Shown: one piece after another, positions 1-6,453 of the stretch
How positions within the stretch are numbered: position 1 is the stretch's first letter
Layout: every line of letters starts with the position of its first letter
Assembly (NCBI GenBank): GCA_944323095.1
Contig: CALURE010000071.1
Coordinates: 1-7,861 of the forward strand
Length of the DNA stretch: 7,861 nucleotides
DNA from: Candidatus Gastranaerophilales bacterium
Lineage (GTDB): Bacteria > Cyanobacteriota > Vampirovibrionia > Gastranaerophilales > Gastranaerophilaceae
Direction of reading: 5' to 3'
Translations under genes and position numbers: made by a program
Notes under the pieces: generated by a model
The model's input: only the letters and a program-made list of their open reading frames with translations
Database searches by the model: none
What the model was told of the DNA's origin: nothing

Positions 1-949
1 TTTCTGAATACATTTTGCTTTTGCCGTTTGCCATACATGTAAAATAAAGCGATATATGAACAAGCGAATATTGTGCGCCTTCAAAAAACTGTTTGTCCGT
101 AAATGGTTCAAGTATAAAGATTTTCGTATCTCCGGTCATTGAATTTTTAACGTTTGTCAGAATATGAATAACCTGTTCTTCGGAAAAACAGTCAAGAAAC
201 TGGCTCATAAAGACAGCTCCTGAAATTACCGGCATAGGATTTTTCAATACATCAACACCGTGAAATTTTAATCTTTCATTTTTAAGATGTTTTTTGGCTT
301 CCTCGATATTTTCAGGAAGATCAATCATATTAACAATACAGTTTTTATCAAATTCAAGGCAGGCGCGCTCAAATTTCCCTGTATTTCCGCCGATATCAAA
401 AACTTGAGAAGGATTATTTTCAAAAATAATCTTCAAAACTTCGTCAAAACATCTGTCAGAATAAAAATGGTCAAATTCAAACCAGCTTTTTTTCATATCA
501 GAAGGCAGAAAATGAAGCGCGTTGTAAATTGTATCGTAATTTCCTATAAATTTTCTGCATCCCAGAGGTTCGGATGCTTCAAAAGAATTCGCAAGCTCAG
601 ATGCCCCGAGATAACATACATCTTTTACAAAATTGAAGTTGACTTTTGTCATTTCGTTATTCAAAAATGCTGATGCCACAAGAGAATTTACGAATTTTTC
701 TTCTGTTTTTACAACCAGACCGCAGCACAGAGCAACTTCCAGCAAAGTTTCTGCCGCGTATTTTGAAATTTTACAATTTTCAATAATTTCGTCAACGGTT
801 GAGGGATTTTCTTCAAGAAATTCCAAAATCCCGAATTTAAGCATTGCATTAACCGCCTGAAATGTCATAGGTGCAAACGCGATTTTCTGTGCTTCTGCCA
901 GCGCTTTTACCTGTGGTGATATATGTTTTTTTATTCTTCTGTATTTCAT
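1..949 (-). CDS. APE-cluster SAM-dependent O-methyltransferase-like protein (3' end outside window)
   Basis: Reading from the ATG at 949 gives 316 codons with no stop before the window edge, so the C-terminus is missing. The start is preceded by a GAGGAT Shine-Dalgarno. The N-terminal ~90 residues form the winged-helix/dimerisation region of the acetylserotonin/hydroxyneurosporene O-methyltransferase family. The SAM-binding glycine loop is DIGGNTGKF (residues 185-193), followed by the acidic strand end NMIDLP (D210). The segment MSQFLDCFSEEQ (248-259) sits where plant-type O-methyltransferases have the LHDW catalytic histidine; here that histidine is Asp, so methyl transfer may use another base. 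The segment resembles methyltransferases of aryl polyene clusters, where the enzyme is thought to methylate the aryl head group. It lies 73 nt downstream of the exporter gene, the same strand and probably the same transcript. In APE nomenclature it would be the ApeB counterpart. Family assignment is secure; the substrate is inferred from context. Confidence 0.85.
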   Translation of the reverse strand, partial: MKYRRIKKHISPQVKALAEAQKIAFAPMTFQAVNAMLKFGILEFLEENPSTVDEIIENCKISKYAAETLLEVALCCGLVVKTEEKFVNSLVASAFLNNEMTKVNFNFVKDVCYLGASELANSFEASEPLGCRKFIGNYDTIYNALHFLPSDMKKSWFEFDHFYSDRCFDEVLKIIFENNPSQVFDIGGNTGKFERACLEFDKNCIVNMIDLPENIEEAKKHLKNERLKFHGVDVLKNPMPVISGAVFMSQFLDCFSEEQVIHILTNVKNSMTGDTKIFILEPFTDKQFFEGAQYSLVHISLYFTCMANGKSKMYSE

Positions 950-962
950 TTTTTATCCTCAT

Positions 963-1000
963 GTTAGAAGTCAAGAAGCGCAGGAATAAGTTAAGAAGTT
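963..1000. repeat. Degenerate 8-nt-period repeat, GAAG/GTT-rich half
   Basis: On the plus strand GTTAGAAG (963) is followed by TCAAGAAG (971), a diverged unit, and then GTTAAGAA with a further GTT (990-1000). The phase slips once between these groups. It matches, in degenerate form, the cleaner GTT-GAA octamer array at 5825-5860. It lies in the gap between the exporter and methyltransferase genes and is followed after 16 nt by the pyrimidine-rich half at 1017-1056. Confidence 0.5.
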
Positions 1001-1016
1001 ATTTACAGTTAATTAC

Positions 1017-1056
1017 CTACCCTCATATCTTCCTATCTTCTTGCCCTCCTGCCTTC
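1017..1056. repeat. Five tandem pyrimidine-rich octamers at the 3' end of the exporter gene
   Basis: Five uninterrupted 8-nt units on the plus strand fit the consensus HTRYCYTC; T2, C5, T7 and C8 are invariant. The exporter stop codon (1025-1023) lies within the array, so the last 11 codons of the exporter (ending GGQEDRKI) are repeat-derived. The same unit type recurs at 2072-2095 and 5874-5897. Confidence 0.7.
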
Positions 1057-3239
1057 CCAATCAATATTACACTAAAAATATACGAGCTTACAAGTCCGAG
1101 CGAAAGGACTATTCCGAGCGAACTTATAAGTTTAAATCCTGCAAACCCGAGAAGTGCAAAGGAAAATACCGTTGTCATACAAGACATTAAAACGGCATCA
1201 GCTGACTTTTTGTTTCCGCCAAATCTGAATACCGAATAATCCAGCCCGAAACCGATTATCAAAAATATTGCAAGCAGATGGAAAAGATTTACGGGACAAT
1301 TAAAAAGCCCGAGTACTGCAAACACAAATAAAACAGCACAAATTGACGGAGAAATTATTTTTAATGCTGATTTAAAATCATAAATTTTTGCAAGAAGAAG
1401 ATATAAAAATACAAAAATCGGCAAAAGCAGGCTTAAACATATTATCCTGCATTTTCTCAGCTGCGATGAAATATCTTTTTGGAGTGAAATGACACGCGCA
1501 CCGTCAATAGCTTCGCCATCGTAATCATATAAAACCATGATTGACGTATTTTTATCTATCAAAAAATTCTTTTTTAACAAATCAAAATTGTTATTTAGAG
1601 TTAAAAATCCCCTGTCATTTTTTTCTTTAATCAGTTTAATTCTCTGTGATGCAGGCAAAAATACCGCATATTCATCCATTTTGTCTTTGTAAAGCTGTTT
1701 TCTTAAATACATGTTTGACTTCTGACGTTTTACGGATGGAACGTAACGGCTCAATGATTGATATGTAATATTTTCATTTTCAAGCTTATCAGAAATCGCT
1801 TCTTCTTTTTCTAAGATATCTTCAAGATTTTGCCCTTTTACGACCAAAAATGAAAAATTGCTGTCAGTTCCGGCAAGTTGTGCAAAAAGTTTTTCGGCAT
1901 TAACCAGAAATTTTGGCGGAACGTACATGTTTTTAATGTTGTCGTCAAAACTAATGCGTGAATAGGAAAAGATGAAAACTATACAAACAAGTGCAGTTAT
2001 AATAAACTTGATTGGAGGTTTAATTTTTTTCAATGCAGAAACAAAGCCGGCAATAATACTATTTAATTGCCATGACCTCCTGTCATCCTGTCCTGCAATT
2101 TTGTTAAATACGACCGGATAAAAAAGAACTACAATAGAATATACCGTAACCAGCCCTGTTATCGTAAATACCGAAATCTGTTTTAAAAGAATAAAATTTG
2201 CAAACAAAAGAACAACAAAAGCACCGACAGTTGTTAAAAGACTGACCGAAAGACTTTTAAAAATTTCGTTTAATGCATCTTTGCCTGACTTATTATTACG
2301 TAGTGACACAAAATAATGAAGCGAATAATCAACACAAATTCCGATTAGCGTAGTTGAAAATACAAAAGTCAAAATGTGAATATCTTTGAAAATTAAAGAT
2401 ACCATGCTCCACCCTGCAAAAATTCCCGCGCCGATGCTTACGGCAATCGGTATTAAAGGAATAATAGAGCCGAAATAAAAATACACAAGACATATGATAA
2501 AAATAATCGAAAGAATGCTTATCAGATTGATTTCAAAAATAGAATGACTGCTTGCAAAATAAGAGTGTACAGGCGCGCCTGAAAGATAAACATTTGTTCC
2601 GTCTTTTGAAAATTCTTTTTGTATGGATGTGAGTTTTTCCACTTCTTCATTTAAAACAGAAGGCGACAAAGCAATTTCGCTGTCAACATTCAGCATAATC
2701 AGGCTGTAATATTTTTCGTTAAATTCAATAGGGGTAAAATTTGATACCTCTTTGTTATCGGAAAGCTCCATTACAAAATCAGTCAACAGCAGAAAAGGAT
2801 CTTCTTCAATCGAGCCTATCGGCGGCATTATAGGATTATATAAAGCTTCAAGTCCTTTTTCTTCGACAACATCGTACTGTTTGTTTATTAAAAGTCTCCG
2901 CATCTGTGCTGAAAGCAGGTTGTTATGGTGTTTTTCATAATCCGATAAAACTCCTGCAATATTTACATCAGAGGTATAAAAAGCATTTTTATCGAGTTTT
3001 GCATAGATTGTTTTTGCAATTTCTTCCGATTTTTCCTGGCTTTCATTCTCGACTATAACATTTAACCTTGCGGAAAATTTACTGCTCAATTCTACAAGAA
3101 TATTATCTTCTGTCGAGGAAAAGACTGCTTTCAAAATATTTGTTTCTGTATTTGCAGGTCTCAAAAACACCAGAACTCCGAGAGTTACAAGTATTAAGAC
3201 AAAAAATATTCTAATAATATTAATTATTTTGTTATGCAT
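1023..3239 (-). CDS. apeM: MMPL/RND-superfamily exporter of the aryl polyene cluster (ApeM-like)
   Basis: This 738-residue inner-membrane transporter has the RND two-repeat plan: TM1 near residues 8-26, a periplasmic loop to ~232, a five-helix block (~235-380), a second lead helix (~410-428), a second periplasmic loop to ~595 and a final helix block (~598-728). Each helix block carries the MMPL Asp-Tyr proton-relay pair: GICVDYSLHYF (D304-Y305) and GFGLDYSVFRFG (D667-Y668). APE clusters carry an exporter of this type, presumed to move the pigment-lipid out of the inner membrane. The ATG at 3239 overlaps the LolA-like gene by 16 nt, indicating translational coupling. Odd features: residues 382-390 (between the two halves) and 728-738 (C-terminus) are encoded by 8-nt-period repeats, so the protein has probably gained these charged segments secondarily. 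The function as an exporter is secure; the cargo is inferred from neighbours. Confidence 0.9.
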   Translation of the reverse strand: MHNKIINIIRIFFVLILVTLGVLVFLRPANTETNILKAVFSSTEDNILVELSSKFSARLNVIVENESQEKSEEIAKTIYAKLDKNAFYTSDVNIAGVLSDYEKHHNNLLSAQMRRLLINKQYDVVEEKGLEALYNPIMPPIGSIEEDPFLLLTDFVMELSDNKEVSNFTPIEFNEKYYSLIMLNVDSEIALSPSVLNEEVEKLTSIQKEFSKDGTNVYLSGAPVHSYFASSHSIFEINLISILSIIFIICLVYFYFGSIIPLIPIAVSIGAGIFAGWSMVSLIFKDIHILTFVFSTTLIGICVDYSLHYFVSLRNNKSGKDALNEIFKSLSVSLLTTVGAFVVLLFANFILLKQISVFTITGLVTVYSIVVLFYPVVFNKIAGQDDRRSWQLNSIIAGFVSALKKIKPPIKFIITALVCIVFIFSYSRISFDDNIKNMYVPPKFLVNAEKLFAQLAGTDSNFSFLVVKGQNLEDILEKEEAISDKLENENITYQSLSRYVPSVKRQKSNMYLRKQLYKDKMDEYAVFLPASQRIKLIKEKNDRGFLTLNNNFDLLKKNFLIDKNTSIMVLYDYDGEAIDGARVISLQKDISSQLRKCRIICLSLLLPIFVFLYLLLAKIYDFKSALKIISPSICAVLFVFAVLGLFNCPVNLFHLLAIFLIIGFGLDYSVFRFGGNKKSADAVLMSCMTTVFSFALLGFAGFKLISSLGIVLSLGLVSSYIFSVILIGKAGGQEDRKI
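2072..2095. repeat. Three tandem octamers inside the exporter gene
   Basis: Three 8-nt units (ATGACCTC, CTGTCATC, CTGTCCTG on the plus strand) occupy exactly 24 nt, or eight codons, within the exporter reading frame. They encode the charged stretch GQDDRRS after the first helix block. The units match the HTRYCYTC consensus of the array at 1017-1056 at most positions. The in-frame size fits an insertion in a loop that tolerates length change. Confidence 0.55.
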
Positions 3240-3748
3240 TTAAAAGAAATATCCGTAATTCCGTTTTTTACCGTATCAATTTTGATATTATCAATATCGT
3301 TTTTTCCCTTAATAATAATATTATTCAGCTGTGAAGCAACAGCAGACCCATTTTTAGGTTTCAGACCGACAATCCATTTTTCTTTGTCGTTTTTGTAATA
3401 CAGATTAAAATTTTTATCAAGATAAGCGTAGTTTTTATTTGAAATAGCAACAATTACATCGTTCATCTGCCTGTTTTGGGAAGACGTATAAGAAACGGTT
3501 GATTTAATCGGGTATAAAGTTTCAAAAATTGCGCCTTTATCTTTTATAAATTTAAAATTTCCGCCTGATTTTAAAACAGCTGAGCCGATGAATTTTTCTT
3601 GCTCAAATTTACATGATGCGTCTTTTAATTCCGGCATCAATTTAGAAATTTCTCTGCTTGTCGAAGGATGTGCAAAAATATCATCCGATGCAAAACAAAA
3701 ATTTAAACCTGCTAAAATTAAAATTGTCAGAATTAAAAATTTACGCAT
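3224..3748 (-). CDS. apeL: LolA-like periplasmic carrier of the aryl polyene cluster (ApeL-like)
   Basis: The protein is 174 residues with a Sec signal peptide: MRK, a hydrophobic core (residues 4-19) and a likely cleavage after A20. The mature part has the marks of APE-associated LolA-like proteins: KFEQEKFI (47-54), SGGNFKF (61-67), IFETLYPIKST (74-84), and a C-terminal half ending in an amphipathic beta region (about 136-170). LolA-fold proteins ferry lipids or lipoproteins across the periplasm; here the cargo is presumably the aryl polyene lipid handed over by the adjacent exporter. The open frame extends back to 3868, but the ATG at 3748 is chosen because it starts the signal peptide and is preceded by GGAGGA (3756-3751), set unusually close at 2 nt. 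It overlaps the thioesterase gene by 8 nt and the exporter gene by 16 nt. Sequence similarity to true LolA is low, so the assignment rests on pattern and context. Confidence 0.82.
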   Translation of the reverse strand: MRKFLILTILILAGLNFCFASDDIFAHPSTSREISKLMPELKDASCKFEQEKFIGSAVLKSGGNFKFIKDKGAIFETLYPIKSTVSYTSSQNRQMNDVIVAISNKNYAYLDKNFNLYYKNDKEKWIVGLKPKNGSAVASQLNNIIIKGKNDIDNIKIDTVKNGITDISFKCITK

Positions 3749-4154
3749 ACTCCTCCAGTTTTTCAATGAATTTTTTCGGCGCGCTGTAAATACTTTCCCC
3801 TGTTTTTGCATCAATACACATCTGCATGCTTTTTGCTTTAAAAAGTTTTTCGCCTGTTTCATTATCAAAAATTTCGTATTTTATATACAAAGCAGGTTCA
3901 TATTCGGTTATTTCGCTCACAATTCTGAGTTTTTGTCCGAATTTTGCAGGCTTTATATATTTCAATTCCATAGTCGCAACAGGATATGCAATCCCTTCAT
4001 CCATCATATCTAAATAAGTGTAGCCTATTTTGGAAAGCAAATCGCATCTTGCGACCTCAAGATATTTTATGTAATTTCCGTGCCATACAATCTTCATTGA
4101 GTCAGCGTCATAGAAAGGCACGTCCATTATCATTTCTGCCGAAATCTTTTTCAT
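3741..4154 (-). CDS. apeK: Hotdog-fold acyl-CoA/acyl-ACP thioesterase (4HBT family, ApeK-like)
   Basis: This 137-residue single-hotdog protein has the 4-hydroxybenzoyl-CoA thioesterase signature VPFYDADSMKIVWHGNYIKYLE (residues 12-33 region). D18 aligns with the catalytic aspartate of the Pseudomonas 4HBT family (Asp17 there), and H25-N27-Y28 form the usual HGNY continuation. KYIKPAKFGQKL further on is the typical central-sheet segment. ApeK proteins are thioesterases of APE clusters, thought to release or proofread ACP-bound intermediates. The frame is open to a TTG at 4220, which would add 22 residues and overlap the upstream gene. The ATG at 4154 is preferred because homologues begin only a few residues before VPF and because it falls 7 nt after the previous stop. 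No clear Shine-Dalgarno precedes it, so expression probably relies on translational coupling. An ApeJ-type gene, often found just upstream of apeK, is absent. Confidence 0.87.
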   Translation of the reverse strand: MKKISAEMIMDVPFYDADSMKIVWHGNYIKYLEVARCDLLSKIGYTYLDMMDEGIAYPVATMELKYIKPAKFGQKLRIVSEITEYEPALYIKYEIFDNETGEKLFKAKSMQMCIDAKTGESIYSAPKKFIEKLEEYA

Positions 4155-4161
4155 AACATTA

Positions 4162-5424
4162 TTATAAAACAAAAGTGCCGGAAGAAAAAATTTTGTCACC
4201 TTTTGTAAATTTATAATCAATTGAAGTTTCTGATTTTTTAAGACACAGGCTCACTTTTTCATCGGGTTTTATTACAGATGAAAATTTAACCTTTTTAACT
4301 TTTTGCGGTACAAAGTCGAGATTAAACGCATCTTTAATAAATTCTTTTACAAAAAACAGCTGCACAACACCGGGCAAAATCGGAAACTCAGGAAAATGCC
4401 CTTTAAAAAAATTGCTTTTCTGCGGGAAAATTAAATCAAACCGCGCATCTGTGCTGTTTATTGAAAAATCAATTACATCAGGATAAGTCAGATTTGTATT
4501 AAAAATTTCTTTAACTCTTTTTCCGTTAATTTTTCCCCTTTCATTCACCGGCAGTTCAAACAAAAACCGCCATTTCTTGCAGCGTGCCGCTGCACCCGCC
4601 ATATTAGATTTTATAGTTTTTACAAGTTCAAGTTTTCCGTTTTTTTCTAAAATTTGTCTACCTTTTTCATTCAATACAACTGCCGCACAAAGTTTGTCAT
4701 TCAATTTCAGGCAATATGATTTTTCAATCAGCTCGTTTGAATTCAAAATATTTTCTACCGCATCAAGAGAAATTCGTTTTTCCTGTATTTTTACAATCCT
4801 GTCTTTGCGTCCTTGTACTTTAAATCCGTCATTAAAAAATTCAAGTTCATCATCTAAAACAATTTCAGGCTCGTCAAAATATTCTGATTTTACTGTAATT
4901 TTATCGTCTTCAATTTCCATAGAAACGTTGTCAAAAGTTTTTAAAAGACTTTTATGTGATTGTCTGTATGCAATTACACCGGCTTCCGAGCTTCCGTAAA
5001 TTTCAGTGACACCTTGAGATATTCCTTCAAGATATTCAAAAACTCTGTCATCAAGTGCTGCTCCGGCGCTAAATATCATCAGGGGTTTATTTTTAAATTT
5101 AAATCCATATTTTGCAAGTTTTTCAAGAAAAGACGGGGTTGAGACAAAAATAAATTTTTCGTAATCTTTTATATCTTCGGTGTAAAAAATTCTTTCTTTA
5201 TCAACCCTGCACCCTGCGACTTGCGCAAGCATAACGGTAAATGTCATACCGTACATGTGTTCAGAGCTTACGGTTGATAATATAACCGTATCAGGCGGAA
5301 ATTTAAAAAAGTCAGCCATATCACGGGCTTCTGTAATAAGTGCTTCATAACTTTTTTTAACAGTTTTTGGCATCCCGCTTGAACCTGATGTTTTGAATAT
5401 AAAACTTTTTTTATTACTTTGCAT
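4162..5424 (-). CDS. Fused AMP-dependent ligase and hotdog dehydratase (ApeH-ApeI-like)
   Basis: The 420 residues hold two domains. Residues 1-310 are an ANL-superfamily adenylating enzyme: phosphate loop TSGSSGMPK (12-20), aromatic/adenine motif YGSSEAG (143-149), the C-terminal hinge GRKDRIVK (205-212) and the terminal lysine motif NERGKINGK (294-302). Residues 316-420 are a FabA/FabZ-like hotdog with FKGHFPEFPILPGVVQL (340-356), whose H343 is the expected catalytic histidine. In APE clusters these are ApeH (activation of the aryl starter) and ApeI (dehydratase, reported to pair with ApeP). The ligase starts 11 residues before the phosphate loop, so the usual N-terminal ~100 residues are missing. 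An in-frame stop lies seven codons upstream of the ATG, so this is not a start-choice error. AAGG precedes the ATG by about 10 nt, and the gene overlaps the upstream membrane-protein gene by 11 nt. Catalytic motifs are intact, so a working short form is more likely than a pseudogene. Confidence 0.88.
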   Translation of the reverse strand: MQSNKKSFIFKTSGSSGMPKTVKKSYEALITEARDMADFFKFPPDTVILSTVSSEHMYGMTFTVMLAQVAGCRVDKERIFYTEDIKDYEKFIFVSTPSFLEKLAKYGFKFKNKPLMIFSAGAALDDRVFEYLEGISQGVTEIYGSSEAGVIAYRQSHKSLLKTFDNVSMEIEDDKITVKSEYFDEPEIVLDDELEFFNDGFKVQGRKDRIVKIQEKRISLDAVENILNSNELIEKSYCLKLNDKLCAAVVLNEKGRQILEKNGKLELVKTIKSNMAGAAARCKKWRFLFELPVNERGKINGKRVKEIFNTNLTYPDVIDFSINSTDARFDLIFPQKSNFFKGHFPEFPILPGVVQLFFVKEFIKDAFNLDFVPQKVKKVKFSSVIKPDEKVSLCLKKSETSIDYKFTKGDKIFSSGTFVL

Positions 5425-5908
5425 TTTTTTTGTGCCTTGCTCTCAAAATAATTCTTATAATATATTCTACTCCGAACATTACCCCGAGCGCAATATATGA
5501 AATACATGCATTATATAATGCCCACGCTTTTGCGGACATAAAAACGGTTGCTATTGATATTGAAAGATTTATAAACAAAAAAACGCACCAGACATAAGTC
5601 AAATTCCGCGTGTAATTCCTTGTAAAATCATCAAGAACACCGCCTTCCATTTTTTTTGCAATTTTTTGAATAACCGTTTCCCTGCAAAACAGAGATGCGA
5701 AAAATACACAGAAAATAAATGAATTTACAATAACAGGATAAAATTTCAGAACATAAATCTTGCTGAAATGGAAAAGCAAAACAATACACAAAGTGCCCAA
5801 AAACGGCAACAGCGGTTTTACTTTGGTTGAAAGGTTGAAGGGTTGAATAGTTGAGGAGTTATATCGTGTAAAAGGCTTTGCCTCTCTGCCTTTCTGCATC
5901 ACTTTCAT
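5414..5908 (-). CDS. apeG: Small integral membrane protein of the COG4648 type (ApeG-like)
   Basis: The 164-residue protein has about four hydrophobic segments: ~30-48, ~53-71, ~100-122 and ~130-152. NYTRNLTYVWCVFLFINLSI (94-113) and ALYNACISYIALGVMFGVEYIIR (131-153) match the conserved Tyr-Thr-Arg...Trp and Trp/Leu-Tyr-Asn...Glu-Tyr pattern of the uncharacterised membrane protein found between the ACP and ligase genes of APE loci. Its role is unknown. The ATG at 5908 overlaps the ACP stop as ATGA, a classical coupling arrangement. Residues about 5-29 are encoded by 8-nt-period repeats (5825-5897) and form a hydrophilic extension before the first helix that homologues are not expected to have; no later ATG lies before the first helix. 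The gene ends 11 nt inside the ligase gene. Family match is good, function not known. Confidence 0.82.
   Translation of the reverse strand: MKVMQKGREAKPFTRYNSSTIQPFNLSTKVKPLLPFLGTLCIVLLFHFSKIYVLKFYPVIVNSFIFCVFFASLFCRETVIQKIAKKMEGGVLDDFTRNYTRNLTYVWCVFLFINLSISIATVFMSAKAWALYNACISYIALGVMFGVEYIIRIILRARHKKNAK
5825..5860. repeat. Four perfect-period octamers (GARDRGTT) in the 5' end of the apeG-like gene
   Basis: On the plus strand a GGTT half-unit (5825-5828) is followed by four uninterrupted 8-nt units, 5829-5860, all fitting GARDRGTT. They are translated from the minus strand as NSSTIQPFNLST. A 13-nt spacer separates them from the pyrimidine-rich units at 5874-5897, giving the same two-part layout as at 963-1056. 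Confidence 0.75.
5874..5897. repeat. Three pyrimidine-rich octamers at the start of the apeG-like gene
   Basis: Units GGCTTTGC, CTCTCTGC and CTTTCTGC (plus strand) are in perfect 8-nt register. Shifted in phase, CTGCCTTT (5886-5893) differs by one base from CTGCCTTC at 1049-1056. They encode QKGREAKP at the protein N-terminus. Confidence 0.6.
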
Positions 5909-6153
5909 AATAATTTTTCAACAGCAGTTACTACATCATCAAGGGTTTTTATCTGTTTAAAATTTTCGGGCGGGATTTTTTGTCCTGTGAATTCCTGCAA
6001 TTTCACGGCCAGATCAACGGCATCAATGCTGTCAAGCTCAAGATTTTCAAAAAGATTTGCATCAGGCACAAGTTTTTCAGGCTCGATTTCAAAATCGTCG
6101 GCCAGAATACTTTTTAATTTATCAAAAATTTGTTCTCTTGAGTATTTTGCCAC
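5905..6153 (-). CDS. apeF: Acyl carrier protein 2 (ApeF-like)
   Basis: This 82-residue carrier protein has the phosphopantetheine site LELDSIDAVDL (residues 38-48), with S42 as the attachment serine. The four-helix ACP pattern and acidic composition are typical. It would carry the aryl starter or growing polyene during chain building. A TTG at 6162 could start the frame three codons earlier, but it abuts the Shine-Dalgarno AAAGGA (6168-6163). The GTG at 6153 sits 9 nt after it and is chosen. The gene begins just after ACP 1 and its stop overlaps the next start as ATGA. Which of the two ACPs takes the starter and which the extender is not readable from sequence. ApeF naming follows position. 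Confidence 0.93.
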   Translation of the reverse strand: MAKYSREQIFDKLKSILADDFEIEPEKLVPDANLFENLELDSIDAVDLAVKLQEFTGQKIPPENFKQIKTLDDVVTAVEKLL

Positions 6154-6162
6154 TTTTGCCAA

Positions 6163-6168
6163 TCCTTT
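6163..6168 (-). promoter_or_regulatory. Shine-Dalgarno that decides the ACP 2 start
   Basis: AAAGGA directly touches the TTG at 6162 but lies 9 nt before the GTG at 6153, so it supports the GTG start. It overlaps the stop codon of ACP 1, indicating coupled translation of the two carrier proteins. Confidence 0.6.
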
Positions 6169-6434
6169 TAATTTTTATCAGAGCCATTACAGCTTCTAAT
6201 ATAATCAGCTATAGTCTTAACAGAGTAAAAATGTTTTTTATTTTCTTCTTTGTCCTCGCTCAAATCAATATGATATTTTTTCTTTAAAGCCATACCGAGT
6301 TCCAGAGCATCAATGCTGTCTAAGCCGAGTCCGCTTATGAATAACGGCTCGTCATCTTTAATATCACCGGTTGTTATATCCTCTAATTCAAGCGATTCAA
6401 TGATTAGAGTTTTAATTTCATTTTCCAGACACAT
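6168..6434 (-). CDS. apeE: Acyl carrier protein 1 (ApeE-like)
   Basis: This 88-residue carrier protein has the phosphopantetheine attachment motif GLGLDSIDALEL (residues 35-46), with S40 as the modified serine. The unusual LFISGLGLDSID lead-in (F32-D42) is that of the carrier proteins of APE and related aryl-lipid clusters. The ATG at 6434 has a good Shine-Dalgarno, AGGTGA (6446-6441). It is preceded by the only sizeable gap in the front half of the operon (51 nt), which carries a promoter-like sequence, so the ACPs and everything downstream may have an extra transcript. The short C-terminal tail (CNGSDKN) is hydrophilic. Confident as an ACP; the E versus F label follows gene order. Confidence 0.93.
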   Translation of the reverse strand: MCLENEIKTLIIESLELEDITTGDIKDDEPLFISGLGLDSIDALELGMALKKKYHIDLSEDKEENKKHFYSVKTIADYIRSCNGSDKN

Positions 6435-6453
6435 CTTAATTCACCTAATAATA

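Noticed and set aside
950..1022. Rho-independent terminator between the exporter and methyltransferase genes
   Set aside because: There is no G+C-rich stem followed by a T run; the gap is explained by the octamer repeat.
287..1239. Three plus-strand ORFs (287-673, 633-860, 871-1239)
   Set aside because: They lie antisense to the methyltransferase and the exporter 3' end, have no family resemblance and carry low-complexity Phe/Ser/Lys-rich translations typical of the complement of A+T-rich genes.
3749..3868. Longer start for the LolA-like gene at 3868
   Set aside because: It would bury the signal peptide 40 residues inside the protein and overlap the thioesterase gene by about 128 nt; the ATG at 3748 has a GGAGGA just before it.
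4155..4220. TTG start at 4220 for the thioesterase
   Set aside because: It adds 22 residues not expected in this family and overlaps the dehydratase domain coding sequence; the ATG at 4154 gives the normal length.
3588..5142. Plus-strand ORFs opposite the LolA-like, thioesterase and ligase genes
   Set aside because: All are fully covered by minus-strand genes with clear domains, and none shows a ribosome binding site plus a recognisable motif.
4162..5424. Ligase gene as a decayed pseudogene
   Set aside because: Although short at the N-terminus, all later motifs and the fused dehydratase domain are intact in one frame with tight operon junctions.
5268..5507. Minus-strand 79-codon ORF across the apeG/ligase junction
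   Set aside because: It is out of frame with both well-supported genes that cover the region and has no domain signature.
6154..6162. TTG start at 6162 for ACP 2
   Set aside because: The Shine-Dalgarno abuts the TTG with no spacer, whereas it is 9 nt from the GTG at 6153.
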